A stretch of DNA of 64,000 bases from Lachnospiraceae bacterium (GCA_016283575.1 JAEEND010000007.1:186001-250000), one strand, 5' to 3'; positions 26,425 through 37,342 are shown, numbered from the stretch's first letter. The notes: generated by a model not told the origin, from the letters alone. Numbers and translations are program-made.

Positions 26425-29352
26425 ATGTGGACTGGTAAGGAATCGGTATACAAAGAAGCCGTAAAAGATGAACTGGGTGTTTTTTTTACAAAAGAAAATT
26501 TCCCGGAGCTTGATTCCCCATGCGAAGATGTGGGACCTGTTTTGAGAAAAGCCATTAAGAAGCTTACAAGTGAGCAGATCTATGGCAATTTATTTATTCC
26601 GGAGGGAGAGTATCCATTAAAGAGCATGGTAATGATACCGCCTTCGGTACGTTTGATCGGTTACGGCGAAAAAAGGCCTTTATTCTATGTGCCGGAAGAC
26701 GGCGGAGAATTTGATGAGCCCTTACCCGAAAAGAAGGTAGACATGCAGGAAACCTTCTTTGAAGGCTATCCCGGAGCTAAATACATGTTTTGGTTTGTGG
26801 GAGAGAGGGATACCGAAAAAGAAGATGTGCGTGATGCCAATGCAGGTACTTTTTACAGCGCTGTCTCCAATATAGATTTCAGGATTGACGGTCTTCACGA
26901 TAATCTTATAGTAATGAGAGCACATTTTGCCCAGCATGGTTTTGTAAGCCACTGTCACTTTGATCTCGGAACGGGTCTTGCAGCGATGTATGATGTGGGC
27001 AATGAGATGGAAGATATCACCGTGGAAGGCGGAGAATACGGCTTTATCTGTCGCATGACTTCCCCCGGCTGGCCCTTTGCACTGCTTGATTCGACCTTTA
27101 ATAATCAGAGAGAAGCTGCGATCCTCACTTCCTATACGGGATTTACGGGATTCAGGCTTCGCATCATGAATACAAAGAAGGCCTTTGACCTTTACAGGGC
27201 TGAGGCATGGGAAAAACTCTATCTTGAAGACTGTGTATTTGTTAATATCTCAGAAGCCGCAATTAATTTCAAATTGCATAACGTGTTACAGCAGACCAAT
27301 TTAAAGGACATCTTCTGTGATAAAGTACATACATTAATAAATCATGACGGTAAGGAAACACGGGTAAATATACTGAAACGCCAGTATGTTGTACGTGATT
27401 TTGTGGCGGGATATGTATATTCCGATACGGATAAGGAACCTAAATTCATACAAAAACTCACAACGGATGCATACAAAGGTGATATCAAGATCTCCGAATT
27501 GATCCCTGAGTCCGATATACCGGCACTGCCTTCCATGACTGAATGGGTCAATGTAAAAGATTTCGGCGCCGTCGGCGATGGTGTGACCGATGATACCGAG
27601 GCTATAAGAGAAGCACTTGCAAAAGAAAATGTTATCTTCTTCCCTCAGGGAATCTATCATGTAACAGATACCATAAAGCTTAATCCCGGCAATAAGCTCA
27701 TTGGTTTAAATCCCATATCGACTCAGATAGTCATTGATGATGACGAACCCGGATTTGCAGGCTTCGGCTCTCCCAAGGCAGTAGTGGAATCAGCTAAGGG
27801 AGCCGGCAATCTTATCAATGGTATCGGTATAGATACCAAGGGCAAGAATCCGAGGGCCGTCGGCTTAAAATGGACAGCTTCCGCTGATTCATATGTTAAT
27901 GATGTTAAGCTCTTAGGTGGTCACGGATATATGTATCGTGACGGAAGTAATCCCTATCTTAAGGTATATAATCCCGGAAGAACGGCGGACTACGATGTGG
28001 ATAAGCGTTGGGATTTCCAGTATTCAAGCCTTTGGATCACAAACGGCGGCGGAGGTACCTTTAAGGATGTATGGAGCTGCAGCCCATATACCGAAGCGGG
28101 CATTCTTGTATCCAATACAGATACTCCCTGCACCATGTATGCGATTTCTCTCGAGCATCATGTACGCCATGAGATAAAGATAATTAATGTTAAAAATTTA
28201 AAGATATATGCTCTTCAGACAGAAGAAGAGAAGGCGGAAGGCCTTTCATGTATTCCCATGGAAATAGTTTCTTCCGAGAATATCTATATAGCAGCCTTCT
28301 ATTTATTCAGAGTGGTGGCTGTTGATAAGAACTTTGATTACGGCATAATGCTTTATGATTCAAAAGATATTACCTTTATAAATCTGCATAACAAAGCTCA
28401 GATGCAGTTTACATTCCCCGTAACGGTTAAGGATGTGAATTCAGGCTTTGCAGCCAAGTCATCGGATTATGCAAGGCTCACTGTTTCGGGAATCAAGAAA
28501 GAGATCAATTTAGATAAGCGAGGTCTTATCAAATTATTTGACGGCTTCGATTTCATTCAGGGACCCGCAGTTGATAAGAAGGGTAATCTCTATTTTGCCG
28601 AAAAGCTTTCTAAGAGCATATTTAAATATGATCTTGAAAAGCAGGCACTTATTCCGGTACAGAGCATTCACTTTGTGCCTTCGGCTTTGGCTTTTGATAC
28701 AACGGGAAAGCTTATTGTGGCAGCTGATTACAGCGCGCTCAGAGTTACGAAGCCCGGAAGCATGTTCCAGGAGCATGACTTAAAGAACTTTCATCCCTTC
28801 TTTTCCTGGTTCTATCAGAGAAGTGAGAAGGTTTACACCATGGACGTAAATAAACCTTACGATTCCTTTAAGGAGCTTCCCGTAAAGACTTCGGCACCGG
28901 GAAATTCCCTGTTCGTGCGACCTGCTGAACTCGATTACGGCGGATGGTTTGATAAGGTTATGGAGCGCCCTGTTACGGAATACTATGAAGCAACGGATGG
29001 CGTAACTCTTATAGAAAAGACCGTGGATCTTGGAAGAAGCCTTTTACTTAATGTGATCAGGCCCGGAGAGCCCGCACTTTTATGTGATGATGCGGGAAGA
29101 AGAGTAATCGAAGTGACAGTTGACGGTAAAGGTAATTATGTATCGGAAACGGTTGTCGCGGACAGAGGTCAGTACGGCGCATACAGAGATAAAGATGGAA
29201 TAATATGGACCGTTGAAGACAGATTATACGGCTTCAAGGATGGAAAGCAAAAGTATTCCCTTGCACTTCCGGAAGATGCAAACCAGGTAACGGGATACGG
29301 CAACATGCTCTATATAATCGGCCGTCACGGCGTATATTTACTCAATAATTAA
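26425..29352 (+). CDS. Large beta-helix (pectate-lyase-3 type) and propeller protein
   Basis: Start at 26425 (GGAGGG upstream) gives 975 residues. Two parallel beta-helix regions are visible. The first covers about 40-330. The second begins with WVNVKDFGAVGDGVTDDTEA at about 377-396, a hallmark of the Pectate_lyase_3/GH55-like N-terminal strand, and continues to about 700. The C-terminal third (GPAVDKKGNLYFAE, FDTTGKLIVAAD, RDKDGIIWTVEDR) has SMP-30/gluconolactonase-like propeller repeats. No signal peptide or membrane helix is seen, odd for a polysaccharide-active protein, so it may act on imported oligosaccharides or be exported differently. It follows the GH5 gene, suggesting a carbohydrate role. 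Confidence 0.72.
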   Translation: MWTGKESVYKEAVKDELGVFFTKENFPELDSPCEDVGPVLRKAIKKLTSEQIYGNLFIPEGEYPLKSMVMIPPSVRLIGYGEKRPLFYVPEDGGEFDEPLPEKKVDMQETFFEGYPGAKYMFWFVGERDTEKEDVRDANAGTFYSAVSNIDFRIDGLHDNLIVMRAHFAQHGFVSHCHFDLGTGLAAMYDVGNEMEDITVEGGEYGFICRMTSPGWPFALLDSTFNNQREAAILTSYTGFTGFRLRIMNTKKAFDLYRAEAWEKLYLEDCVFVNISEAAINFKLHNVLQQTNLKDIFCDKVHTLINHDGKETRVNILKRQYVVRDFVAGYVYSDTDKEPKFIQKLTTDAYKGDIKISELIPESDIPALPSMTEWVNVKDFGAVGDGVTDDTEAIREALAKENVIFFPQGIYHVTDTIKLNPGNKLIGLNPISTQIVIDDDEPGFAGFGSPKAVVESAKGAGNLINGIGIDTKGKNPRAVGLKWTASADSYVNDVKLLGGHGYMYRDGSNPYLKVYNPGRTADYDVDKRWDFQYSSLWITNGGGGTFKDVWSCSPYTEAGILVSNTDTPCTMYAISLEHHVRHEIKIINVKNLKIYALQTEEEKAEGLSCIPMEIVSSENIYIAAFYLFRVVAVDKNFDYGIMLYDSKDITFINLHNKAQMQFTFPVTVKDVNSGFAAKSSDYARLTVSGIKKEINLDKRGLIKLFDGFDFIQGPAVDKKGNLYFAEKLSKSIFKYDLEKQALIPVQSIHFVPSALAFDTTGKLIVAADYSALRVTKPGSMFQEHDLKNFHPFFSWFYQRSEKVYTMDVNKPYDSFKELPVKTSAPGNSLFVRPAELDYGGWFDKVMERPVTEYYEATDGVTLIEKTVDLGRSLLLNVIRPGEPALLCDDAGRRVIEVTVDGKGNYVSETVVADRGQYGAYRDKDGIIWTVEDRLYGFKDGKQKYSLALPEDANQVTGYGNMLYIIGRHGVYLLNN

Positions 29353-29371
29353 GCTTATCGGGGGTATAAGG

Positions 29372-32300
29372 ATGCTACAATTTCTTACAGGTCCTGCAGG
29401 ATGCGGGAAAAGCGTATTAATACAGGATACTGTTATATCCGATGCGGTGAAGAACCCCGAAAAAAAATACTTTTTCATCGTACCGGATCAGTTCACAATG
29501 CAAACCCAGATGGATATTGTAAAAAGACACCCGGCAGGGGGCATCATGAATATTGATGTCCTTAGTTTCGGGCGTCTTTCTTACAGAATTTTCGAAGAAA
29601 CAGGTTATCCCGATCATCCCACTCTCGATGATACGGGAAAAAGCCTGGTGCTCCGCCATATAGCCGGAGATTTAAGCAACAGTCTTCCATATCTTGGAAA
29701 GAATCTTAGTAAGATCGGATATATCCATGAGATCAAATCAAGGATCTCTGAATTCATGCAATATGGCCTCGATCCAAATGCGGTTGACATAATAGCATCA
29801 GAGACCACCAATGAATTACTCAGATTAAAGCTTTCCGATCTGTCTAAAATCTACAGAGCCTTCACTGAATATAATAAAAATAAATTTGTGACCAACGAGG
29901 AAACTCTTGGAATCCTGGCTGAGAAGATCAAGTCTTCGGATATATTGAAGGGAGCCACAATAGTATTTGACGGTTTTACCGGCTTCACTCCCATACAGGA
30001 AAGAGTCATAAGAGAGATACTGAAAATCGCTGAGAAGGTTTACATAACTTACGAGCTTTCCTTGCCTGAAACTCCCGATTCGGATTTAATGGAAACCTCT
30101 CTTTTCTATATGTCTAAAAAGTCCATGGAGAGACTTAAGAAAATCGCAGAGGAAGATTCCGTGGAAGTTTTGGAGACCATGGATTTAAGCACTTCCGAAA
30201 ATAAGCGTTTAAGCGCCCGCCCGGACCTTCTTTTTCTTGAAAAGAATCTGTTCAGATTTAAGGGAGAAAAATATAGGGGTCCTGTAGAGAACATCTTCGT
30301 TACGAGATGTAAAAATCCTTCAGATGAAGTAAGAAATCTGATTTTAAAAATAGATGAGCTTGTAAGAGATCATGATTATTCATATAGAGATATCGCGGTT
30401 ATCGCCGGGGATCTTGAAACCTACAGTGATGTTGTGTGGGATAAATTTACCATGAACAATATCCCGTTTTATCTTGACCGTACCAGCGCCGTGCTTCTTA
30501 ATCCCTTTGTGGAATATATCGAATCCGCCATGGAGATCATTATTAAGGATTATAACTATGATTCGGTACTCAGATTCTTACGCTCCGGTTTTTCCGATTT
30601 TACCGAAGAAGAAACGGATGCTTTTGATAAATATATTGCAAGTCTTAATTTAAGAGGCAAAAGAAATTATAAGAAGCCTTTTACAAGAGTTCAAAGGGGC
30701 ATGAAGGATCCGGACAGGGCTTTACTTGATGCGGCAAAGCAGGATGATTTAAGAGCACGCATTTTTGATGACATTTCGATTATCGATAAGCCCTTTAAGA
30801 CCTGCCGCGAATTGGTGGGTTTTCTCTATGAATTCATAGTTAAGAATGATTCTTTCACCAAGTTAAGCAATATGGCCGCACAGTTTGAAGAAGCGGGTGA
30901 TTCGGTGAGAGCCCGTGAATATAAGCAGATCTACAGGCTTATCATGGAGCTCCTTGACACCATTGTCATGCTTATCGGCGATGAGGAGCTTTCCATAAAA
31001 GAATTCTATGATATATTCTCCGCCGGTATTGACGAGATCCAAGTGGGAACCCTTCCCGAAAATGTTGACAGAGTGGTGGTGGGTGACTTAACAAGAACCA
31101 GACTTAAAGATATAAAGGCGCTGTTCTTCCTTGGCATGAATGACGGCTTTGTGCCTAAGGCCGCTGAAAAGACCGGAATACTGACGGGAAGAGATAAAGA
31201 AGTGCTTAGAGAACGGGGAATTGAGCTTTCGAGAACAGCAAAAGAAGAAATATATATTCAGAGACTGTATCTGTATATGTATTTATGTAAACCAAGTCAG
31301 AAGCTTTTTATTTCTTATTCAGATAAAGCCACTGATGGTTCTTCCATGAAGAAGTCCTATGTATGCGATACCATCATAAGAATGTACGAAGGTCTACAGG
31401 AAGGCGTGCAGGAAACCGCTGCAAAGCCTGAAAATATACTGAATGAAAAGGATGGACTTGGAGTCTATTCCGAGCTTCTTCGTACCATGGTAAGAGAGGG
31501 TATTGATGCAGGGGATAATAAAGAGGAGCTTTCTTTTGCCAATGCCTTACACAGATTTTATGCAGGAGAAGAAGATGATGGTTTACATAACAAAATTGAA
31601 GAAGCCGCCTTTTACAAATACTTCCCTACGGATCTGTCCAAGGAAGTTATCGCAGCACTTTACGGAAGCATCATAAGACTCAGCATAAGCCGCATGGAGC
31701 TTTTCGCAAACTGCGCCTACGCTCATTTTTTACGTTACGGAATGAAATTAAAGCAGGAAGAAAATTTTGACTTTAATTACATGGATTTAGGTAATGTATG
31801 CCACGGTGTCCTTGAAAGCTTTTCCAATAAACTTATAGGAAGAGGCCTTTCTTTTTCAGACTTCGATGAAGAAACGGGAAAGACTCTCGTGGATGAGGCT
31901 TTGGCTGAATATGCGGAAAAGTATGAACAGGGCATTTTAAAAGAAGATGCGGAGCGGAAATACTTAACCGAAAAAATAAGAAAAGTGTTGTACAGGACTG
32001 TGGATACCTTAAAATTCCAGGCATCCCGCGGCATGTTTAAAGAAAGTCTCTTTGAATATAAATTCAGGTCGGATCTGGATCTTAATGAAGCAGGCCCCAA
32101 GACATATCTTGAAGGAAAGATAGACAGGATCGATGTTTACTCAACGGATTCCAAAGTCTATGTGAAGATCATAGATTACAAGTCTTCACAGCAGTCCCTT
32201 GATGTGACCAGGATCTATAACGGGCTTTCACAACAGCTTTTCATGTACTTATCGGAAGCCATGAAGAAAGAAAGTAAGGATCATCCCGGCAAGGAGATCG

Positions 32301-32785
32301 TTCCCTCCGGCATGTTCTATTATGCATTGATGAATCCCTTCGTGGAGGAAGATACGGATCTTTCACAGGAAGAATTAAATAAAGAAATATATAAGAAGCT
32401 TCAGTTAGATGGTTCCGCCAATTCGGATCTTGATAATTTAAGAGCCATTGATAAGGATATTGCTGAAGATTCCATGGTGCTTCCCTTCAAGTTACGTGGT
32501 TCATCCTTAACCGCAAGAAGCATCAAAGCGGTAACCCCCGAGGAAATGCAGAATGCTCTTAATTTTGTAAATGAAAAGGCTGTTTCCATTGCAAAAGAGA
32601 TAATTAACGGCTCTGCGGAGGTAAAGCCCGTAAAAATAAAGGACGAAACGGCCTGTGCCCATTGCGATTACAGAAGCATCTGTAAGTTTGACGAGGCTTT
32701 GGGCTATAAATACAGACGTACCGATAATGTAACACAGGAAGAAGCAAAAAACGCTGTTTTTGAAGGTGTAAGTGATGGCAATTAA
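29372..32785 (+). CDS. addB: Helicase-nuclease AddB subunit
   Basis: AddB of the AddAB double-strand-break resection complex, 1137 residues. A Walker-A-like GPAGCGKS lies at residues 7-14. The inactive helicase core is followed by a C-terminal RecB-type nuclease domain with the acidic LEGKIDRIDVY and KIIDYKSS motifs. The four iron-sulfur Cys are at 781 (FANCAYAHF) and 1095, 1098 and 1104 (CAHCDYRSIC), as in other AddB proteins. addA starts within the last codons, so the subunits are translationally coupled. Confidence 0.95.
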   Translation: MLQFLTGPAGCGKSVLIQDTVISDAVKNPEKKYFFIVPDQFTMQTQMDIVKRHPAGGIMNIDVLSFGRLSYRIFEETGYPDHPTLDDTGKSLVLRHIAGDLSNSLPYLGKNLSKIGYIHEIKSRISEFMQYGLDPNAVDIIASETTNELLRLKLSDLSKIYRAFTEYNKNKFVTNEETLGILAEKIKSSDILKGATIVFDGFTGFTPIQERVIREILKIAEKVYITYELSLPETPDSDLMETSLFYMSKKSMERLKKIAEEDSVEVLETMDLSTSENKRLSARPDLLFLEKNLFRFKGEKYRGPVENIFVTRCKNPSDEVRNLILKIDELVRDHDYSYRDIAVIAGDLETYSDVVWDKFTMNNIPFYLDRTSAVLLNPFVEYIESAMEIIIKDYNYDSVLRFLRSGFSDFTEEETDAFDKYIASLNLRGKRNYKKPFTRVQRGMKDPDRALLDAAKQDDLRARIFDDISIIDKPFKTCRELVGFLYEFIVKNDSFTKLSNMAAQFEEAGDSVRAREYKQIYRLIMELLDTIVMLIGDEELSIKEFYDIFSAGIDEIQVGTLPENVDRVVVGDLTRTRLKDIKALFFLGMNDGFVPKAAEKTGILTGRDKEVLRERGIELSRTAKEEIYIQRLYLYMYLCKPSQKLFISYSDKATDGSSMKKSYVCDTIIRMYEGLQEGVQETAAKPENILNEKDGLGVYSELLRTMVREGIDAGDNKEELSFANALHRFYAGEEDDGLHNKIEEAAFYKYFPTDLSKEVIAALYGSIIRLSISRMELFANCAYAHFLRYGMKLKQEENFDFNYMDLGNVCHGVLESFSNKLIGRGLSFSDFDEETGKTLVDEALAEYAEKYEQGILKEDAERKYLTEKIRKVLYRTVDTLKFQASRGMFKESLFEYKFRSDLDLNEAGPKTYLEGKIDRIDVYSTDSKVYVKIIDYKSSQQSLDVTRIYNGLSQQLFMYLSEAMKKESKDHPGKEIVPSGMFYYALMNPFVEEDTDLSQEELNKEIYKKLQLDGSANSDLDNLRAIDKDIAEDSMVLPFKLRGSSLTARSIKAVTPEEMQNALNFVNEKAVSIAKEIINGSAEVKPVKIKDETACAHCDYRSICKFDEALGYKYRRTDNVTQEEAKNAVFEGVSDGN

Positions 32786-35700
32786 ATTTTCCGATGACCA
32801 GCTTAAGATCATAAATTCAAGAGATGAAAACCTCCTCGTATCCGCTGCTGCAGGAAGCGGTAAGACCGCCGTTTTGGTCGAGAGAATCATTGAGAGAGTA
32901 TTGGATCCCGTAAGTCCCATTGATATTGACAGGATTCTGGTGGTGACATTTACCAATGCTGCGGCAAAAGAAATGAAGGAGCGAATTCAGAAAGCATTAA
33001 ATGACAGGCTTTCCGAAAATCCGGGAGATGCATATTTAGAGCGCCAGTGTCAGCTTATTCATAATGCACTCATTACCACCATCGACAGCTTCTGTCTCTA
33101 TCTTGTGAGAAATCATTTCCATCAGGTGGATGTGGACCCCGGCATGAGAGTTGCAGGGGAACTTGAAATGGAGCTTGTCAAAAAAGATATTTTGAAAGAA
33201 CTCATTCAGGCTTCATATGAGTCGGAAGATCAGATTTTTCTCGATCTGGTGGATGCCTATTCGGGTAAAAAAGATGATGAAAAGATAGAAACTGAGATTT
33301 TAAGACTCTATACCTATGCCATGAGTTATCCCTGGCCCGATAAATGGCTTTTAGAAAAAAGGGGCGACTATGATTTTTCAAAGAGAGACTTCCTTACGTC
33401 AGATTTCTGCAAAGACTTATGTAAACTATTTAAAAGCACATTCATGGGTTTAAAGTCCGAATTAGAGCATGCTATCGATAAACTCCACGAAGGCGGAGTT
33501 GAGAGTTATGTAAACAGATTTACGGAAGAAGCTTCGAAGTTTGAAGAAATCGAAGAAGCCTTTGGAAATAATGATTTTGAAAAGGCAAGCGTTCTTTTAA
33601 GAGGTCTTACTAAGGAAAGGCTTTCGCCGGCCACCAAGGGATGCGACGAGGATATAAAGAATTATTGTAAAGCTGTGAGAGAGCATAGCTTTGATGAGGC
33701 GGAAAAGATCAAAGCCGTGGGATTTGGCCGCTCTTCCGGAGAAATAGCCAAAGATCTTACGGAGACAGGTAAATATGTTGATAAGTTGATCGACCTGACA
33801 AGAGAGTTCATGAAGCGCTTCACGGATACAAAGCGTGACATGGGCGTTCTTGATTTTAATGATATGGAACATCTTGCCATTAACATCCTGATCGATGACT
33901 ATGAGGATATGGATCACTTTACGATCACGCGGGTGGCAGAAGATTATAAAGAATATTTTTCTGAGATCATGATCGATGAATATCAGGATTCTAACATGGT
34001 TCAGGAACTTATATTGAAAAGCATTTCAAGAGAGTCGGAAAGCAGCCCCAACAGATTCATGGTGGGAGATGTAAAGCAAAGTATTTACAGATTCAGACTT
34101 GCCCGTCCCGAGATCTTCATGGGAAAGGCTGTTGAATATGAAACCAAATCATCAAGCCGTGTCATTAATTTAAAGGCCAACTTCCGAAGCAGACCTGCAG
34201 TGGTTGATTCCGTCAATGCTGTCTTTAAAAGGATCATGACGGAAGACAGGGGAGGACTCAATTATACCGAAGATGAATATCTCTATGCCAATGCTGATTT
34301 TACCGATGCTCCTGATACGGAAATAAACAAAACGGAAATAAATATGCTTATTTCCGATAAGCGTCTTTCCGCCGAAATGCGTAAGGCGGAGGCAAAGGCC
34401 ATAGCAGACAGGATTGAAGAACTGGTGGGCTCTTTCCCTGTTAAGGGAAAGGATGGAGTTATGCATCCTGCCGCATACAGAGACATTACCGTACTGTTCC
34501 GCAGCCCCAAAAACTATATAGAACCTCTGAAGGACGCCTTTAATGAAGCAGGTATCCCCTTTCATGCGGAAAATACAGGAGCATTCTATGATTCACAGGA
34601 GATAAAAGAGGTTATTAATCTACTCAAGGTATTAAATAATCCCCTGGAGGATCTGCCACTTTATGGCACTATGGTGTCATTCTTCGGAGGTTTCACCGAT
34701 GAAAAATGCGCGCTGATCTCTGCGGATTCAGAGGAAAAAGAATATTATTTATGGGAAAAACTTAAGGGATATATCGATCGCCACGAAGACGATGCGGAAG
34801 CTGTTTCTTTTTATAAAAGGATAGAAGCGCTTCGAAAAAAGAAAGCCTACACTCCCGTAAGTGAGCTTATAAGAGAGATAGTCGACGACACCGGCTACAG
34901 GTTTTACGTGGCTGCCCAAAGAAACGGGGAGCAGAAAACCGCAAATCTCGATCTTCTTACGGAAAAGGCAGCCGAATTCTGTAAGACCAGTTTTCATGGC
35001 GTGTTCCATTTTATAAGATTTATCGAGTTGCTTAAGAAAGTTGAAAAGGACGATGGAGAAGCAGGAATCTTCTCGGAAGAGGATAATTCCGTACGGATCA
35101 TGAGCATCCATAAAAGTAAGGGTCTTGAATTCCCCATTTGCATTGTGGGAGATATCGATTCGGATATTATCAATAAAGATGCGAAGAATTCTTTTGTGAT
35201 GGATATAGACAGAGGCATCGGAACCGATTATGTGGACCCGGTGCGCCGTGTAAAAAGAAAGACCGTCAAGAAGTATTACATAAACAAGTGGGCGGAAGCT
35301 GCCAATTTCGGCGAAGAATTGAGAATACTCTATGTTGCAATGACCCGTGCAAAAGAAAAACTCATTATGTTTGGATCCGTATCTAAAGAAGAGGATGTGT
35401 TCAGTCCTTCTTTTGCAAAAACCGAATCTTATTTTTCGCTGATCAAGAATGTGGCATTGGATAACGGTAAGCTTTTTTCACTTAATATATGGGATGAATG
35501 CAGAGAATCCGGGCATAAGATAGATGCAGATGTAAGATGTGAAGAAATCAGGGACATGATCGAATCATCCGTGTCACCTGATGCTGACCGGGACTTAAAT
35601 ATCATAAGAGAGCGTCTTTCTTATAAATATCCTCATGAGAATCTAAAGAAGTTATTTACAAAGACCACGGTTTCGGAATTGAAAATGAAAGCCATGGCTG

Positions 35701-36302
35701 ATACCGAAGAAGAGACCTTTAAATTATTTGAGAAAAATGAGGCGGAAGAATATATTCCCAAGTTTATGGGAGGGGAAGAAGAAGTTAAGGGTACTGACAG
35801 AGGTACTGCCTACCATAAGGTGCTGGAGCTTCTTGATTTTACAAGAGAATACAGCGATACGACGGAATTGGAAAGCTGCATGACTGAACTGGTCAATGCA
35901 GAAAAACTGAGTCGTGAAGAGATGGAGAAGGTTTCATTATCTAAAATAATGATCTTTATACAAAGTGATATATTCAGTCACATGAAGGCAGCAGCCGTAA
36001 ATAATAAGCTCTATAAAGAAAGCCCCTTTGTTCTTGGTATGAAGGCGTCGGAAGTGGATGAAAGCTTCCCTTCAGATGAGACCATTCTTATACAGGGAGT
36101 TATCGACGTATACTTTGAAGAAGCCGGGTCGATTGTACTTTTGGATTATAAAACCGATTCGGTCAATACGGAAAAAGAGCTCTCAGATCGCTACAAAACC
36201 CAGCTTGACTATTATGGCATGGCCATAAGCCGCCTCACAGGGTTACCGGTATCAAAGAAACTTCTATATTCATTTGCTCTTAATAAAACAGTGGAAGTAT
36301 AA
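32775..36302 (+). CDS. addA: Helicase-nuclease AddA subunit
   Basis: ATP-dependent UvrD-type helicase and exonuclease, 1175 residues, partner of AddB. Motif I is SAAAGSGKTAVLVERI near residue 24; motif II DEYQDSN (about 397-403); helicase motifs VGDVKQSIYRFR and MSIHKSKGLEFP follow, with MTRAKEKL as motif VI. The C-terminal RecB nuclease motif is GVIDVYFEE and LLDYKTDS. ATG at 32775 is one codon after GTG 32772; either could be used. The gene overlaps addB by 11 bases. Confidence 0.95.
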   Translation: MAIKFSDDQLKIINSRDENLLVSAAAGSGKTAVLVERIIERVLDPVSPIDIDRILVVTFTNAAAKEMKERIQKALNDRLSENPGDAYLERQCQLIHNALITTIDSFCLYLVRNHFHQVDVDPGMRVAGELEMELVKKDILKELIQASYESEDQIFLDLVDAYSGKKDDEKIETEILRLYTYAMSYPWPDKWLLEKRGDYDFSKRDFLTSDFCKDLCKLFKSTFMGLKSELEHAIDKLHEGGVESYVNRFTEEASKFEEIEEAFGNNDFEKASVLLRGLTKERLSPATKGCDEDIKNYCKAVREHSFDEAEKIKAVGFGRSSGEIAKDLTETGKYVDKLIDLTREFMKRFTDTKRDMGVLDFNDMEHLAINILIDDYEDMDHFTITRVAEDYKEYFSEIMIDEYQDSNMVQELILKSISRESESSPNRFMVGDVKQSIYRFRLARPEIFMGKAVEYETKSSSRVINLKANFRSRPAVVDSVNAVFKRIMTEDRGGLNYTEDEYLYANADFTDAPDTEINKTEINMLISDKRLSAEMRKAEAKAIADRIEELVGSFPVKGKDGVMHPAAYRDITVLFRSPKNYIEPLKDAFNEAGIPFHAENTGAFYDSQEIKEVINLLKVLNNPLEDLPLYGTMVSFFGGFTDEKCALISADSEEKEYYLWEKLKGYIDRHEDDAEAVSFYKRIEALRKKKAYTPVSELIREIVDDTGYRFYVAAQRNGEQKTANLDLLTEKAAEFCKTSFHGVFHFIRFIELLKKVEKDDGEAGIFSEEDNSVRIMSIHKSKGLEFPICIVGDIDSDIINKDAKNSFVMDIDRGIGTDYVDPVRRVKRKTVKKYYINKWAEAANFGEELRILYVAMTRAKEKLIMFGSVSKEEDVFSPSFAKTESYFSLIKNVALDNGKLFSLNIWDECRESGHKIDADVRCEEIRDMIESSVSPDADRDLNIIRERLSYKYPHENLKKLFTKTTVSELKMKAMADTEEETFKLFEKNEAEEYIPKFMGGEEEVKGTDRGTAYHKVLELLDFTREYSDTTELESCMTELVNAEKLSREEMEKVSLSKIMIFIQSDIFSHMKAAAVNNKLYKESPFVLGMKASEVDESFPSDETILIQGVIDVYFEEAGSIVLLDYKTDSVNTEKELSDRYKTQLDYYGMAISRLTGLPVSKKLLYSFALNKTVEV

Positions 36303-36307
36303 GTTTT

Positions 36308-36332
36308 AGAGCCCCTTTAAAAGGGGCTTTTT
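36308..36332 (+). terminator. addBA terminator
   Basis: AGCCCCTTT / AAGGGGCT stem with TTTTT, starting six bases after the addA stop codon. Confidence 0.88.
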
Positions 36333-36357
36333 CGTTGAAAAACTCAATAGTCTTTGT

Positions 36358-36386
36358 TTGACCGAAAACTCCATAAGTGATAGAAT
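36358..36386 (+). promoter_or_regulatory. Promoter of the patatin-murT-gatD unit
   Basis: TTGACC (36358-36363), 17-base spacer, TAGAAT (36381-36386). The leader can form TGTATCCG/CGGATACA (36405-36412 with 36435-36442), ending about 13 bases before the ATG. Confidence 0.65.
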
Positions 36387-36455
36387 AAACCACGTAATTT
36401 TAAGTGTATCCGGGGCTTTTTTTGCTAATTCAAACGGATACATAAACAGGATTTT

Positions 36456-37322
36456 ATGAACAAAACAGGTATAATCCTTGAAGGCGGTGCGATGAGATGC
36501 ATCTTCACTGCCGGAGTCATGGATTTTTTCCTTGATAAGAAACTTGATATTCCCAATATTCTTGCTATTTCAGGCGGAGCTTACGCCGGCATGAATTATG
36601 TGTCGGGACAGAAGGGACGTATAATCGATTCCGTGGTAAAACCCATGAGTTCAAAGCAGATGATGGGACTAAAGAACTTCTTTTTACATGGTGAGTTTTT
36701 CAACATGGATCTTATCTTCAATAAGATTCCGCGAGGCGAATGGGGGGACTGCCCCTTTGATTTTGAAGCCTTTAAAAATTCAGGAAAGAGATTCATCACA
36801 AGCACCATAAACTGTAAGACAGGTGAAGCTGTTTATTTTGATGAGTTTAAGGATTTGGATGAATTCTGCCATATCATAAAGGTGGCGAATTCCCTGCCGC
36901 TTTTATCCCATATCGACTATATTGACGGAGTGCCCATGATGGACGGCGGTATGGCAGATGCCATTCCCATTGACAGGGCCCTTTACGAAGGCTGGGATAA
37001 GATCATAGTGGTCCTTACAAGAGACGCGACATACAGAAAGAAAAATAAAGGGGATATCTACAATTCCCGTTTTGTTAAATTCGCTTACAGAAAGCAAAAA
37101 GGACTTCTTCAGTCCATAGCATCACGACCCATGTTCTATAACTCTTCCATAGAGAAGGTCATTGAACTTGAGAGAGAGGGAAGGGCATTTGTAATAAGAC
37201 CTGAAGGCATTCAGCTTTCAAACGGAGAATCCGATAAGGACACCTTGCTTCATTATTACAATGTAGGCTATGAGATAGCAGAGAAGCGATACGATGATCT
37301 GCTGAAGTTTTTAAATTCATAA
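36456..37322 (+). CDS. Patatin-like phospholipase
   Basis: A 288-residue serine acyl hydrolase of the patatin fold, without signal peptide. The oxyanion loop is LEGGAMRCIF near residue 8. The nucleophile elbow is AISGGAYAG, where the usual leading Gly of GxSxG is Ala. The dyad Asp lies in MDGGMADAIP. Relatives hydrolyse phospholipid acyl chains, and the YjjU group has this same short architecture. It is first in a likely transcript with murT and gatD, the intergenic gap being only 20 bases. Confidence 0.85.
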   Translation: MNKTGIILEGGAMRCIFTAGVMDFFLDKKLDIPNILAISGGAYAGMNYVSGQKGRIIDSVVKPMSSKQMMGLKNFFLHGEFFNMDLIFNKIPRGEWGDCPFDFEAFKNSGKRFITSTINCKTGEAVYFDEFKDLDEFCHIIKVANSLPLLSHIDYIDGVPMMDGGMADAIPIDRALYEGWDKIIVVLTRDATYRKKNKGDIYNSRFVKFAYRKQKGLLQSIASRPMFYNSSIEKVIELEREGRAFVIRPEGIQLSNGESDKDTLLHYYNVGYEIAEKRYDDLLKFLNS

Positions 37323-37342
37323 AATAAAGAAAGAAGATTATT

